Source: Sideroxyarcus sp.
GTDB lineage: Bacteria; Pseudomonadota; Gammaproteobacteria; Burkholderiales; Gallionellaceae
Direction of reading: 5' to 3'
DNA length: 64,000 nt
NCBI GenBank assembly: GCA_030651895.1
Contig: JAUSBR010000014.1
Span: 1-64,000, forward strand
Part shown: positions 52,140 through 60,475 of the stretch, in pieces
How positions within the stretch are numbered: the stretch's first letter is position 1
How the letters are laid out: the number at the start of each line of letters is the position of its first letter
Notes under the pieces: generated by a model
What the model saw: the letters and a program-made list of their open reading frames with translations, nothing else
The model's database searches: none
Told to the model about the DNA's origin: nothing
Position numbers and translations under genes: made by a program

Positions 52140-53179
52140 CCTTTTGCTCCTGACCAGACGCTGTTACGGATAGGAATGATGGTTTCAAAAGTCTTGTAAC
52201 GGTAACGGCCCCAGTCAGCCCCCCAGGAGCTCACCGGGTTCGCGGCAACCGCGGCAGAGGCGCCGTTCGGGTTCCAGATCGGGGTTGTCGTCGTGACCTG
52301 GGTGGTGGCGATCTGGCTGTTGCGCGCCACCAGGGCTACACGCAGGGCTGCTTCTCCGACACACTGCGCACGCATGCTGACGATGTCGCCGGTAAGCGGC
52401 TGCCATGTGGCGGAAGCATTGGCGCAGTCCTGGGTCAGGTAATCGCAGACGCTCAATGAGCCGTTGCGCACGGCATAGGCCAATATCGATGGCGATGGCC
52501 CCAGGTTGAAGAGGAGCGGATGCGGGCCTGCGGCGGTGTCTTGCAGCAGGGGAACGGGATAACCATCCGCGCTGGTGACAGGAACGGTGATGGGATCGAC
52601 TCCCGTCACCCTGAGGAGGTAATGCGTGTTGGCCGCGCCGCCATTGCCGGTCCCGTCGTCCGCAATCACATAATCACCGTCTGCAAAACCGTGCCCGCCC
52701 GTTCCAGTGACGCCGCTTGCGGAGGTTCCCCCGATGATCGTGTAGGGAGCCGGGGAGGAGTTCACGATCACACCGCCTTCAGGCGTGGTGTTGCTGTTGC
52801 CATAGATGATAATGAAGGTGTCGGTTTCCGCATCGCGAACGGCGTTCAGGCTCGCATGATTGAGCACGACACCGCTCAGCGAAGGGAAGGTGACAAAGGG
52901 GGTCACAAAACTGCGGTTCACGCCGGAGATGCTGGTCAGGTTCAGTGAGCTGAGGCCGTAACCGGCCTGAGCGACATCGCGCTGCAGCGAAAACAGGGCG
53001 ATCGCCCCGCTGTTCTGGGCATCGTCACCGCCGGAGGTGGTGCGTTTCTGACTCTCGAACACCGAGGTCACCTGCATGATGATGATGATGCCAAGCAGCC
53101 CGATGACCATACCGACCATTATCTCGGTCAGGCTGAAACCCCGCTGGCGACCTTTCAAAGAAAACATGTATGTGTGCAT
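52133..53179 (-). CDS. pilW: Type IV pilus minor pilin PilW
   Basis: 348 residues. A class III prepilin leader (MHTYMFSLKGRQRG) is cut before FSLTEIMVGMVIGLLGIIII, with Glu at mature position 5. The remainder is a large globular domain with SLQRDVAQAGYG, typical of PilW. AGGAGAA precedes the ATG. Minor pilins PilVWX with PilY1 form the priming and tip complex of the type IVa pilus. Confidence 0.93.
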   Translation of the reverse strand: MHTYMFSLKGRQRGFSLTEIMVGMVIGLLGIIIIMQVTSVFESQKRTTSGGDDAQNSGAIALFSLQRDVAQAGYGLSSLNLTSISGVNRSFVTPFVTFPSLSGVVLNHASLNAVRDAETDTFIIIYGNSNTTPEGGVIVNSSPAPYTIIGGTSASGVTGTGGHGFADGDYVIADDGTGNGGAANTHYLLRVTGVDPITVPVTSADGYPVPLLQDTAAGPHPLLFNLGPSPSILAYAVRNGSLSVCDYLTQDCANASATWQPLTGDIVSMRAQCVGEAALRVALVARNSQIATTQVTTTTPIWNPNGASAAVAANPVSSWGADWGRYRYKTFETIIPIRNSVWSGAKGC

Positions 53180-53189
53180 GATTCTTCTC

Positions 53190-53693
53190 CTACAGCATTT
53201 TCTGCGCGCTGATCAGCGCGCTGGTCGAGTATGTGTGGGCGCCCTCTCCCGGCAATTGCCAGTTGATGGTGATGGTCACATCGGTACGGGTGGTCTGCAG
53301 CACGCCGGTGGGGCCCACAGGGCATGGGTTGTTGTCGCAACGCAGTATCGTATCGGTAGCAACCGTGGCGGATGCGTTCGGCAGCGCAGCGGCGATGCTG
53401 TTGAGCCACGGGGTGAAGTTCGTGCCTCCGCTGGCGTAGCTGGTGAACTCGATCGGGTCGAATGCACCGGCCACGTTTGTGGCGGATGCGACATCCGCCC
53501 ACATCATGGCGAGATGCTGGTTGGCCAGCATGCCTGCATCAGAACGGAACTTGGCGTCGCTGGACATCCTGATCGAGGCGGCCTGGAGTCCGATGATCGC
53601 CAGGATGCCGATCGAGAAAATGAGGATGGAGATGAGCGCTTCCAGCATCATGGAGCCATGTTGCTTGCGCGGTGTCGGTATCAGGATGTTCAT
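53190..53693 (-). CDS. pilV: Type IV pilus minor pilin PilV
   Basis: 167 residues from the ATG at 53693. The leader MNILIPTPRKQHGS is followed by MMLEALISILIFSIGILAIIGLQ. The family keeps a Glu at position 5 after the leader Gly; here processing would be after HGS or at Gly-Ser, which is a little unusual. WADVASATN and the Cys pair CDNNPCP resemble PilV. It starts two bases after the fimT stop. Confidence 0.9.
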   Translation of the reverse strand: MNILIPTPRKQHGSMMLEALISILIFSIGILAIIGLQAASIRMSSDAKFRSDAGMLANQHLAMMWADVASATNVAGAFDPIEFTSYASGGTNFTPWLNSIAAALPNASATVATDTILRCDNNPCPVGPTGVLQTTRTDVTITINWQLPGEGAHTYSTSALISAQKML

Positions 53694-53695
53694 GG

Positions 53696-54265
53696 TTAGC
53701 ACCCCTGGGGACTGGAACTGGACATTGCCGGGTTGCACATGCGTATCTGGCCGCCCAGGGCGACAATGACATTCAGACAACGCATCTGTCCGTTGTTTTG
53801 CAGGCATTCTCCGCCGACCTCGTTGGTGATGTTTATGGTCAGTGTGTTGTTTGTGCTGTTGCTGGAACGGCCTAAGCCATTGAAATTCACCGTGGCGCTG
53901 CCTGCGGCCACCGAGACGTTGGGCGTTCCCTCCGAGCCGGAACGAGACTGGATAACGGCGGGGCAATCGTCAACACCATCTCCGTTCAGATCGGCTACGG
54001 TGGTTACGCAACCGACTGTCCAGGAAGAATCGACGCTCGCTGTGCCGTTAAGAGTGAAATGGACATTCGCGTTGCGGCGCACGGCCTCGGCACGCGCCAA
54101 TTGCAGGCCGGACGATATGGATTCGGCAGCGGTACGTATCTGCGAGCTCTGCATCCAGGACATGAAGCTCGGTGCACCCGCGCTGGCGATGATTGCAAGT
54201 ATCGCGATTCCCATCAGCAATTCAATCATCGAGAATCCTTCCGAATTGTGCCGAACGCTTAGCAT
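53696..54265 (-). CDS. fimT: FimT/GspH-type minor pseudopilin
   Basis: 189 residues. The leader MLSVRHNSEG precedes FSMIELLMGIAILAIIASAGAP, a prepilin-peptidase site with Glu5, followed by the GspH/FimT core (AAESISSGLQLARAEAVRRNANV). In other bacteria this position in the operon is fimT or fimU. The ATG at 54265 overlaps the pilE-like stop by seven bases and follows GGTGGCGGCAG. FimT-type pilins take part in DNA uptake in some species; that function is not inferable here. Confidence 0.9.
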   Translation of the reverse strand: MLSVRHNSEGFSMIELLMGIAILAIIASAGAPSFMSWMQSSQIRTAAESISSGLQLARAEAVRRNANVHFTLNGTASVDSSWTVGCVTTVADLNGDGVDDCPAVIQSRSGSEGTPNVSVAAGSATVNFNGLGRSSNSTNNTLTINITNEVGGECLQNNGQMRCLNVIVALGGQIRMCNPAMSSSSPQGC

Positions 54266-54699
54266 CTGCCGCCACCCTTGGTGAGCCAGCAGGACGCATT
54301 TGTCCCTATCCATCCAGCAGGCGCGGGTGACGCAATGGCGGATGTCTTGGTGTTGTTCTGATTGATGGTGTAGGCAAAACCATCCGTGGGCGTGTTCGCC
54401 TTGCCTGTTGCCGTGATCGTGTAAGTGGTATCCGTTGCTGTACAGGTGATGTTGAAGTTGTTTGTGGCCGGGGATGTGACGCCACAGTCAGTGCCGCCGA
54501 GAACATCTGAATAGCGACGGTTGTCCTGAAAGTATTGCTCCATCTGCACACGGCTGGCAGCCAGAGCGGAGGTTGCTTCGGGAAGTCTGGATTTCAACAC
54601 GTAGTCGTTATAGGCGGGCATGGCCACTGTTGCTAGAATGGCGACGATGGCCACAGCAATCATTAACTCGATCAGCGTAAATCCTCTGTGCAATTTCAT
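54259..54699 (-). CDS. pilE: Type IV pilin (PilE-like)
   Basis: 146 residues. The leader MKLHRG is cut before FTLIELMIAVAIVAILATVAMPAYNDYV, with Glu5 and the long N-terminal helix. The ARMEQYFQDNRRYSD-like segment (SRVQMEQYFQDNRRYSD) and the C-terminal Cys loop (CWLTKGGGRC) fit the PilE minor-pilin group. GGGAGCG precedes the ATG. It is the first gene of the operon; in many betaproteobacteria the PilE gene follows pilY1 instead. Confidence 0.92.
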   Translation of the reverse strand: MKLHRGFTLIELMIAVAIVAILATVAMPAYNDYVLKSRLPEATSALAASRVQMEQYFQDNRRYSDVLGGTDCGVTSPATNNFNITCTATDTTYTITATGKANTPTDGFAYTINQNNTKTSAIASPAPAGWIGTNASCWLTKGGGRC

Positions 54700-54730
54700 T
54701 ATTTCGCTCCCAATTCTTGTGATGTGAAAG

Positions 54731-54761
54731 TTAATACTGATGTATCTTTGCGGCCAGTCAA
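54731..54761 (-). promoter_or_regulatory. Possible promoter of the minor-pilin operon
   Basis: On the minus strand TTGACT (54761-54756) is followed after 18-19 bases by GTATTA/TATTAA, ending about 32 bases before the pilE ATG. The spacing is slightly long. The 108-base divergent gap to thiO shows nothing else clear. Confidence 0.3.
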
Positions 54762-54807
54762 AACCGATGAGCGGGCATTTTGCCAGACCGGCGGCAGTAT
54801 AGGGTAA

Positions 54808-55848
54808 GTGATTTTGGATTCTGAATTCATAGTGATAGGCGGTGGAGCGCTGGGGTTGGCGACGGCCGGCGCGCTGTTGAGCCAAGGAACTGCCGTGACC
54901 CTGCTGGAGCGGGGCGAGATCGGGCGCGAATCCTCCTGGGCTGGCGGGGGCATTCTGTCGCCATTGTGTCCCTGGGACTATCCGGACGAGGTGAATCGCC
55001 TGGCCTTGCGCGGGATGGGCCTGTTAAGCGGCTTGGCCGAGACGTTGCAGGAGACCACGGGCATCGACCCGCAGTATCGGCGCTGCGGCATGCTGGTATT
55101 GCCGCCGTTGGATGTGCAGGCCGCATTGGAATGGTGCGCGACGCATAGGATGAAGGCGGAGGAACGCGGCGATGGCCTGTTCCTGCCCGAAGTCGCGCAG
55201 GCCCGCAATCCGCGTCTACTGCAAGCCTTGCGTGCCCGGGTCGAAAAGCTCGGCGGACGCATCGTCGAGCAATGTGAAGTCAAGCAGATCGTTGCGGAAG
55301 CGGGGCGGGTCAAGTGCTTGGCTACGACGCGGGGTGATTTCAGCGCGGATGCATACATCGTCACCGCGGGTGCGTGGAGCAAGGTACTGCTGGGTGAACA
55401 TGCCCTGAAGACCGACATCAAACCCATACGCGGACAGATGCTGCTGTTCAAATTCGATACGCCACCCTTGCCGCATATCGTGCTGCAAGGCGACATTTAC
55501 CTCATTCCGCGCAGTGACGGCCATTTGCTGCTCGGCAGCACGCGCGAGGATGTGGGTTTCGACAAATCCACCACCGACGAAGTGCGCGAGATGTTGTTGC
55601 AACGGGGCATTGCCCTGCTGCCGGCTTTGCGCGACATGCCGGTCGTCAAGCATTGGGCGGGACTGCGCCCGGCCTCTCCCGGCAACATCCCCACCATCGG
55701 TCGCCATCCGCAACTGCCTAACCTCTACATCAACAGTGGCCATTTCCGTTACGGCGTGACCATGTCACCTGCGGCCGTGGAAGTGCTGCTGAATACCATC
55801 AACGGAACGCCGCAACCGTTCGACGTGACGCCTTATCTTTGGCGTTAA
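54808..55848 (+). CDS. thiO: Glycine oxidase
   Basis: FAD-dependent oxidase giving the iminoglycine used for the thiazole part of thiamine; D-amino-acid oxidase family. 346 residues, with the N-terminal dinucleotide fold VIGGGALGLATAGALL then LLERGEIGRESSWAGGGILSP, the ThiO hallmark. C-terminal WAGLRPASPGNIPTIG and SGHFRYGVTMSP are also typical. A GTG at 54808 gives MILDSEF; a TTG two codons later is better spaced from AGGG (54801-54804) and may be the real start. No other thi genes are nearby. Confidence 0.93.
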   Translation: MILDSEFIVIGGGALGLATAGALLSQGTAVTLLERGEIGRESSWAGGGILSPLCPWDYPDEVNRLALRGMGLLSGLAETLQETTGIDPQYRRCGMLVLPPLDVQAALEWCATHRMKAEERGDGLFLPEVAQARNPRLLQALRARVEKLGGRIVEQCEVKQIVAEAGRVKCLATTRGDFSADAYIVTAGAWSKVLLGEHALKTDIKPIRGQMLLFKFDTPPLPHIVLQGDIYLIPRSDGHLLLGSTREDVGFDKSTTDEVREMLLQRGIALLPALRDMPVVKHWAGLRPASPGNIPTIGRHPQLPNLYINSGHFRYGVTMSPAAVEVLLNTINGTPQPFDVTPYLWR

Positions 55849-55851
55849 GCG

Positions 55852-55881
55852 TTGCCGCTGGGCAGGCACTCCGCTTATAAT
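55852..55881 (+). promoter_or_regulatory. Promoter of tRNA-Thr
   Basis: TTGCCG (55852-55857), an 18-base spacer and a perfect TATAAT (55876-55881) are followed by the GC-rich discriminator CCGCGCC. The tRNA begins 12 bases after the -10. A GC-rich discriminator is typical of stable-RNA promoters under stringent control. Confidence 0.6.
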
Positions 55882-55893
55882 CCGCGCCGGAAG

Positions 55894-55969
55894 GCCGATG
55901 TAGCTCAGTCGGTAGAGCAACGCACTCGTAACGCGTAGGTCACCAGTTCGATTCCGGTCATCGGCACCA
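55894..55969 (+). tRNA. tRNA-Thr (anticodon CGU)
   Basis: A 76-base cloverleaf: acceptor GCCGATG/CATCGGC, D arm GCTC/GAGC, anticodon CGT at 55927-55929 (reads ACG), T loop TTCGATT, and an encoded 3' CCA. Two helix positions are A-C mismatches, the last pair of the anticodon stem (31-39) and the second-last of the T stem (52-62). The acceptor and D stems are perfect. Confidence 0.97.
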
Positions 55970-56011
55970 CCTTCCAGTATTTTCTTTCGCAGTGAACAGT
56001 CAGGAGCAGCA

Positions 56012-57190
56012 ATGACTTTCCCGCAACTCGGCAGTATTCCCTCAAAGTACAAAAAACTAGCCATCCTTGTTGTCGTCGCCATCGCACTGGCGGCCGGTAT
56101 CGGTTTCCTCACGCGCAGCAAACCCATCGCGGTGGTGTTGCAGACAGTGGAGCGCGGCATCGTCGAAGCCTCGGTGAGCAACACCCGCGCCGGTACGGTG
56201 AATGCCTGCCGCCGCGCCAAGATGTCGCCTTCCGCCGGCGGGCAGATCGCCAAGTTGCTGGTGAAGAAGGGCGACCGCGTGAAGAAAGGCGCGGTGTTGC
56301 TGGAGTTATGGAGCAACGACTTGCATGCGCAGGAACGCTTGGCCCAGGAGCAGCTCAAGGTCTCGCAATCCAGAGTGGAAGAGGTGTGCACCATGGCCGA
56401 TGCCGCGCAACGCGATGCGGTTCGCTCGCAGGAGCTGCGCGACAAGGGCTTCATCTCCGCCCAGCAACTGGACCGCGCTATCACCGATGCCTCGGCGCGC
56501 CAGTCCGCTTGCGCTTCGGCAAAAGGTGATATCGAACAGAGCCGGTCGCGCATCTCGCTGGCCCGTGCCGGTCTGGAGCGCATGGTGTTGCGCGCGCCGT
56601 TCGACGGCGTGGTGGCGGATATCAGCGGCGAGCTGGGCGAATACGCCACGCCGTCGCCGCCCGGGATACTGACCTTGCCGGCCATCGACCTGATCGATGA
56701 CAGCTGTCTGTATGTGAGTGCGCCCATCGACGAAGTTGATGCCGCCAAACTCAAGGTCGGACAGCGCAGCCGTATCACGCTGGACGCGATCAAGGGGCGC
56801 ACATTTGGCGGCAAGGTGCGGCGCATCGCGCCTTACGTACTCGATCTGGAGAAACAGGCGCGCACCGTCGAGGTGGAGGTCGAGTTCGACAAGCTTGCCA
56901 AGAACGACAACCTGCTGGTGGGCTACAGCGCGGATGTCGAGATCATCCACGACACACGCCAGAACGTGCTGCGTATCCCCACCCAGACCCTGCTCGAAGG
57001 CGGTCGCGTGCTGCTGTACGGCAACAAGGGCGTGCTGGAAGAGCGCAAGGTGATGACCGGCCTGTCCAATTGGGAACACGCCGAAGTCACCTCGGGCCTG
57101 ACCGAAGGCGACCGTGTGGTGCTGTCGCTCGATCGTGCCGGTGTGAAGGCGGGAGTCAAGGTCGTGCCGGAAGAACCTGCCGCAAAATGA
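56012..57190 (+). CDS. Efflux periplasmic adaptor (MacA/HlyD family)
   Basis: 392 residues with an N-terminal membrane anchor (about 17-34, LAILVVVAIALAAGIGFL), biotinyl-lipoyl halves (MSPSAGGQIAKLLVKKGDRVKKG and LRAPFDGVVADISGELGE), a helical hairpin between them (about 107-190), and a beta-barrel domain. This is the membrane-fusion partner of the ABC transporter encoded next. Its stop overlaps the ATPase start (ATGA). No outer-membrane TolC gene is present in the window. Substrate unknown. Confidence 0.92.
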   Translation: MTFPQLGSIPSKYKKLAILVVVAIALAAGIGFLTRSKPIAVVLQTVERGIVEASVSNTRAGTVNACRRAKMSPSAGGQIAKLLVKKGDRVKKGAVLLELWSNDLHAQERLAQEQLKVSQSRVEEVCTMADAAQRDAVRSQELRDKGFISAQQLDRAITDASARQSACASAKGDIEQSRSRISLARAGLERMVLRAPFDGVVADISGELGEYATPSPPGILTLPAIDLIDDSCLYVSAPIDEVDAAKLKVGQRSRITLDAIKGRTFGGKVRRIAPYVLDLEKQARTVEVEVEFDKLAKNDNLLVGYSADVEIIHDTRQNVLRIPTQTLLEGGRVLLYGNKGVLEERKVMTGLSNWEHAEVTSGLTEGDRVVLSLDRAGVKAGVKVVPEEPAAK

Positions 57191-57867
57191 TCGAACTGCA
57201 GAACGTCTGCCGCACCTTCACCGTCGGCGACCAGCAAGTCGCGGCGTTGCGCGACATCGATCTCAAACTCGACGCGGGCGAGTACATCTCCATCATGGGG
57301 CCATCCGGCTCCGGCAAATCCACCATGCTCAACATGCTCGGTCTGCTCGACCGGCCGAGCTCCGGCAACTATCTGCTCGACGGCGGCAATGTCACCGACC
57401 TCAACGACGAGCAGCAGGCGCGCGTGCGGCGCGAAAAGATCGGCTTCGTGTTCCAGTCCTTCCACTTGGTGCCGCGCCTCACTGCCGCGCAGAACGTCGA
57501 ATTGCCGATGATCCTGGCGAGCATCCCGGCAGAGGAGCGCAAGGCGCGCGTACAGGTGCTGATGCAGAACTACGGTCTGTCGGACCGCGCCGACCACAAA
57601 CCCGACCAGCTCTCCGGCGGCCAGCGCCAGCGTGTCGCCATCGCGCGCGCCACGGTAATGAATCCCACCGTGCTGCTGGCCGACGAACCGACCGGCAACC
57701 TCGACCGCAACACAGGATGGGAAGTGCTAAAACTGCTGGAAGGTCTGCTGGAAAAGGGCATCACGCTGGTGGTGGTGACCCATGATGCCGAGATCGGCGC
57801 GCGCGCGCAGCGCCAGATACATATGCTGGACGGGCGTATCGTTTCAGATGAGCGGCGCGCAAAATGA
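57187..57867 (+). CDS. ABC transporter ATP-binding protein (MacB/LolD type)
   Basis: 226 residues. Walker A GPSGSGKST at 38-46, the signature LSGGQRQR near 141, Walker B VLLADEPTGNLD near 160-171, and the switch His in VVVTHDAE. This group energises MacB/FtsX-type permeases that work as mechanotransmission pumps. It overlaps the adaptor gene by four bases, but a 145-base spacer with a REP-like palindrome separates it from the permease genes. Confidence 0.95.
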   Translation: MIELQNVCRTFTVGDQQVAALRDIDLKLDAGEYISIMGPSGSGKSTMLNMLGLLDRPSSGNYLLDGGNVTDLNDEQQARVRREKIGFVFQSFHLVPRLTAAQNVELPMILASIPAEERKARVQVLMQNYGLSDRADHKPDQLSGGQRQRVAIARATVMNPTVLLADEPTGNLDRNTGWEVLKLLEGLLEKGITLVVVTHDAEIGARAQRQIHMLDGRIVSDERRAK

Positions 57868-57889
57868 AACCCGCCAATACCTGTGGTTA

Positions 57890-57983
57890 TCCGTTCGTGC
57901 TGGGCTTGTCGAAGGGCGGATCGCGGCTCGGGAATTACTCCCGGAGCGCCGTTCATTCCTTCGACGGGCTCAGGACGAACGGA
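57890..57983. repeat. REP-like palindromic intergenic repeat
   Basis: Two 26-base arms, 57890-57915 (TCCGTTCGTGCTGGGCTTGT...) and 57958-57983 (CCTTCGACGGGCTCAGGACG...), are near-perfect reverse complements (22 of 26) around a 42-base spacer. The TTCGACGGGCTCAGGACGAA type of sequence is a dispersed intergenic repeat in many proteobacteria. Here it lies inside an operon, between ATPase and permease genes, and may stabilise or attenuate the mRNA. Confidence 0.8.
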
Positions 57984-58012
57984 GTCGAAGTGATGTTTAA
58001 GTCCTGATAGAT

Positions 58013-59221
58013 ATGAAACTCGCCGACACCATCCAGTTCGCCTCCGGCAGCTTGCGCGGCAGTCCCACGCGCACGCTGCTGATGATGCTGGCGATGTCCA
58101 TCGGCGTGGCGGCGGTGGTGGTGCTCACCGCGCTGGGCGAAGGCGCGCGCCGCTACGTGATCGACCAGTTCTCCTCGCTGGGCACCAATCTCGTCATCGT
58201 GCTGCCGGGCCGCACCGAGACTGCCGGGATCGGGCCCGGCCTGATGTCGGGGCAGACCCCGCGCGAGATCACGCTGGAAGATGCGCAGGCGCTGCTGCGC
58301 AGCCATGCGGTCAAACGCTTCGCGCCGCTGACCGTGGGTTCGGCCACGCTGTCGCGCGATGCGCTGAACCGCGAGGTCGTGGTGCTCGGCTCGACTTCCG
58401 ATCTGCTGGAAGTGCGCCACATGGGCATCGCCCTCGGCCGCTTCCTGCCCGCGGGCGACATCAACGATGCGACGCCGGTGTGCGTGCTGGGCAACCAGAT
58501 GAAGCGCGAACTGTTCGGCAACGAGCAGGCGGTGGGGCAGTGGGTGCGGCTGGGCGACCGGCGTTTTCGCGTCATCGGCGTGCTGGCATCGCAGGGCGAA
58601 TCCATGGGTATGCGCACCGACGAACTGGTGATCATCCCGGTCGCTGCCGCGCACCAGTTGTTCAACACCTCCGGCCTGTTCCGCGTGCTCATCGAGGCGA
58701 AGAGCCGCGACGCCATCGAGCAGGTCGTGCGCGATGCCGAGGCCATCATGACCGAGCGCCACGGCGGCGAGCGCGACGTGACCGTCATCACCCAGGACGC
58801 GGTGCTGCAGACCTTCGACCGCATCCTCACTGCGCTGACCATGGCTGTGGGTGGCATCGCTGCCATCAGCCTGGCCGTGGCGGGCGTGCTGATCATGAAC
58901 GTGATGCTGATCGCGGTGGCACAGCGCATCAAGGAGATCGGCCTGCTCAAGGCGCTCGGTGCGCCCGGCAAACAGATCCGCCATCTGTTCTTCGCCGAGG
59001 CAGTGCTGCTGTCCGGGATTGGCAGCGTGGCCGGATTGGTGCTGGGTTACACCGGCAGCTTCATCATCGGCCAGGTCTACCCGATGCTGCCGGTGTCGCC
59101 GCCCTGGTGGGCGGTACTGGCCGCGACCATAACCGCGCTCGGTACCGGCATCCTGTTCAGCGTGTGGCCCGCACGGCGCGCGGCGAAGCTTGATCCGGTC
59201 GCGGCACTGGCGGGGAAATAA
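58013..59221 (+). CDS. ABC transporter permease (MacB/FtsX family), first copy
   Basis: 402 residues with the MacB plan: one N-terminal membrane helix (about 21-42), a large periplasmic domain (about 45-270), and three C-terminal helices with the conserved IAVAQRIKEIGLLKALGA coupling loop, ending in the ARRAAKLDPVAAL motif. No good ribosome binding site is seen just after the REP-like spacer. It probably forms a heterodimer with the following paralogue. Confidence 0.93.
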   Translation: MKLADTIQFASGSLRGSPTRTLLMMLAMSIGVAAVVVLTALGEGARRYVIDQFSSLGTNLVIVLPGRTETAGIGPGLMSGQTPREITLEDAQALLRSHAVKRFAPLTVGSATLSRDALNREVVVLGSTSDLLEVRHMGIALGRFLPAGDINDATPVCVLGNQMKRELFGNEQAVGQWVRLGDRRFRVIGVLASQGESMGMRTDELVIIPVAAAHQLFNTSGLFRVLIEAKSRDAIEQVVRDAEAIMTERHGGERDVTVITQDAVLQTFDRILTALTMAVGGIAAISLAVAGVLIMNVMLIAVAQRIKEIGLLKALGAPGKQIRHLFFAEAVLLSGIGSVAGLVLGYTGSFIIGQVYPMLPVSPPWWAVLAATITALGTGILFSVWPARRAAKLDPVAALAGK

Positions 59222-59224
59222 GCC

Positions 59225-60424
59225 ATGTACCTGCGCGACCTCATCACGCTCACCAGTTCCAGTTTCCTCACCTACCGCATGCGCAGCTTCCTTACCGGGC
59301 TGGGCATCGCCATCGGTATTGCAGCGGTCATCCTGCTCACTTCCATCGGTGAGGGCCTGCACCAGTTCATGCTGGCCGAGTTCTCGCAATTCGGCACCAA
59401 CATCATCAGCGTGCAGCCGGGCAAGACGCAGACGCAGGGCGGCAATGTCGGCATCTTCGGCTCGTCCAGGCCGCTGACGCTGGAGGACGCGGATGCGTTG
59501 CGCCGCCTGCCTTACGTTGAATATGTGATTCCCGGTCTTGTGGGTAATGCCGAGGTGCGCTACGAAGGCCGCACGCGCCGCACCATGGTGCTGGGCGAGG
59601 GGCGCGACTTCGGCAAGGCCTTCACCATGAAGGTGCAGAGCGGCAGCTTCTGGACCGACGAGGACAACGAGCAGGCGCGCGCGCAGGCGGTGATCGGCTC
59701 CAAGATCCAGCAGGAGATGTACGGTGGCCGCAACCCGCTCGGCAGTTGGCTGCGCATCGGCGGGCAGCGTTACCGCGTGGTCGGTGTGATGGAATCCAAG
59801 GGGCAGATACTCGGCATGGACATGGACGATGCCGTGTTCATCCCGGCGGCGCGCGCGATGGAACTGCTCAACCGCCCCGGCCTGATGGAAGTCAATGTCA
59901 GCTACCGCGCCGATGTGCCCGCCGACACGGTGATCCGGCTCATCAAGGGGCGCATGACCGAACGGCACGGGCGCGAGGATTTCACCATCATCTCGCAGGA
60001 GCAGGCGCTGGAAGTGCTGAGCTCGGTGCTCGATATCATCACCTTCGCGGTCGCTGCGCTGGGCGGTATCTCGCTGCTGGTCGGCGCGGTCGGCATCCTT
60101 ACCATCATGACCATGGCCGTCACCGAGCGCACCGCCGAGATCGGCTTGTTGCGCGCTTTGGGTGCGCGCGAGAAGCAGGTGCTGACGCTGTTTTTGAGCG
60201 AAGCCATGATCCTCTCCGCGCTGGGAGGTTTGCTGGGGCTGATCATCGGCGTCGGTATCTCGCAGGGCCTGCATCTGTTGTTCCCCGCGCTGCCGGTGCA
60301 CACGCCCTGGCTGTATGCCGTGCTGGCGGAACTGACCGCGATCACGATCGGCCTTGCGGCGGGTGTTGCACCGGCCATGCGCGCAGCGCGGCTCGACCCG
60401 GTCGAGGCTTTGCATGCAGAGTAA
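59225..60424 (+). CDS. ABC transporter permease (MacB/FtsX family), second copy
   Basis: 399 residues with the same layout: N-terminal helix (about 20-40), periplasmic domain, three C-terminal helices, and the coupling motif VTERTAEIGLLRALGA and MRAARLDPVEAL. It is paralogous to the preceding gene and starts three bases after its stop. Four genes (adaptor, ATPase, two permeases) make a complete inner-membrane export unit. Confidence 0.94.
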   Translation: MYLRDLITLTSSSFLTYRMRSFLTGLGIAIGIAAVILLTSIGEGLHQFMLAEFSQFGTNIISVQPGKTQTQGGNVGIFGSSRPLTLEDADALRRLPYVEYVIPGLVGNAEVRYEGRTRRTMVLGEGRDFGKAFTMKVQSGSFWTDEDNEQARAQAVIGSKIQQEMYGGRNPLGSWLRIGGQRYRVVGVMESKGQILGMDMDDAVFIPAARAMELLNRPGLMEVNVSYRADVPADTVIRLIKGRMTERHGREDFTIISQEQALEVLSSVLDIITFAVAALGGISLLVGAVGILTIMTMAVTERTAEIGLLRALGAREKQVLTLFLSEAMILSALGGLLGLIIGVGISQGLHLLFPALPVHTPWLYAVLAELTAITIGLAAGVAPAMRAARLDPVEALHAE

Positions 60425-60475
60425 AATTTAGCCACGGATGAAATTTTCGTTGGAAAAAATGTTGATAGGATTTTT

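Noticed and set aside
54259-54885. Longer pilE product starting at 54885
   Set aside because: It would place 62 residues before the prepilin leader; the ATG at 54699 with GGGAGCG gives a standard class III leader.
57953-60415. 820-codon open frame on the minus strand opposite the two MacB-like permease genes
   Set aside because: Its composition is that of an antisense shadow (His/Gln/Arg-rich), while the plus strand carries two complete paralogous permeases with clear motifs.
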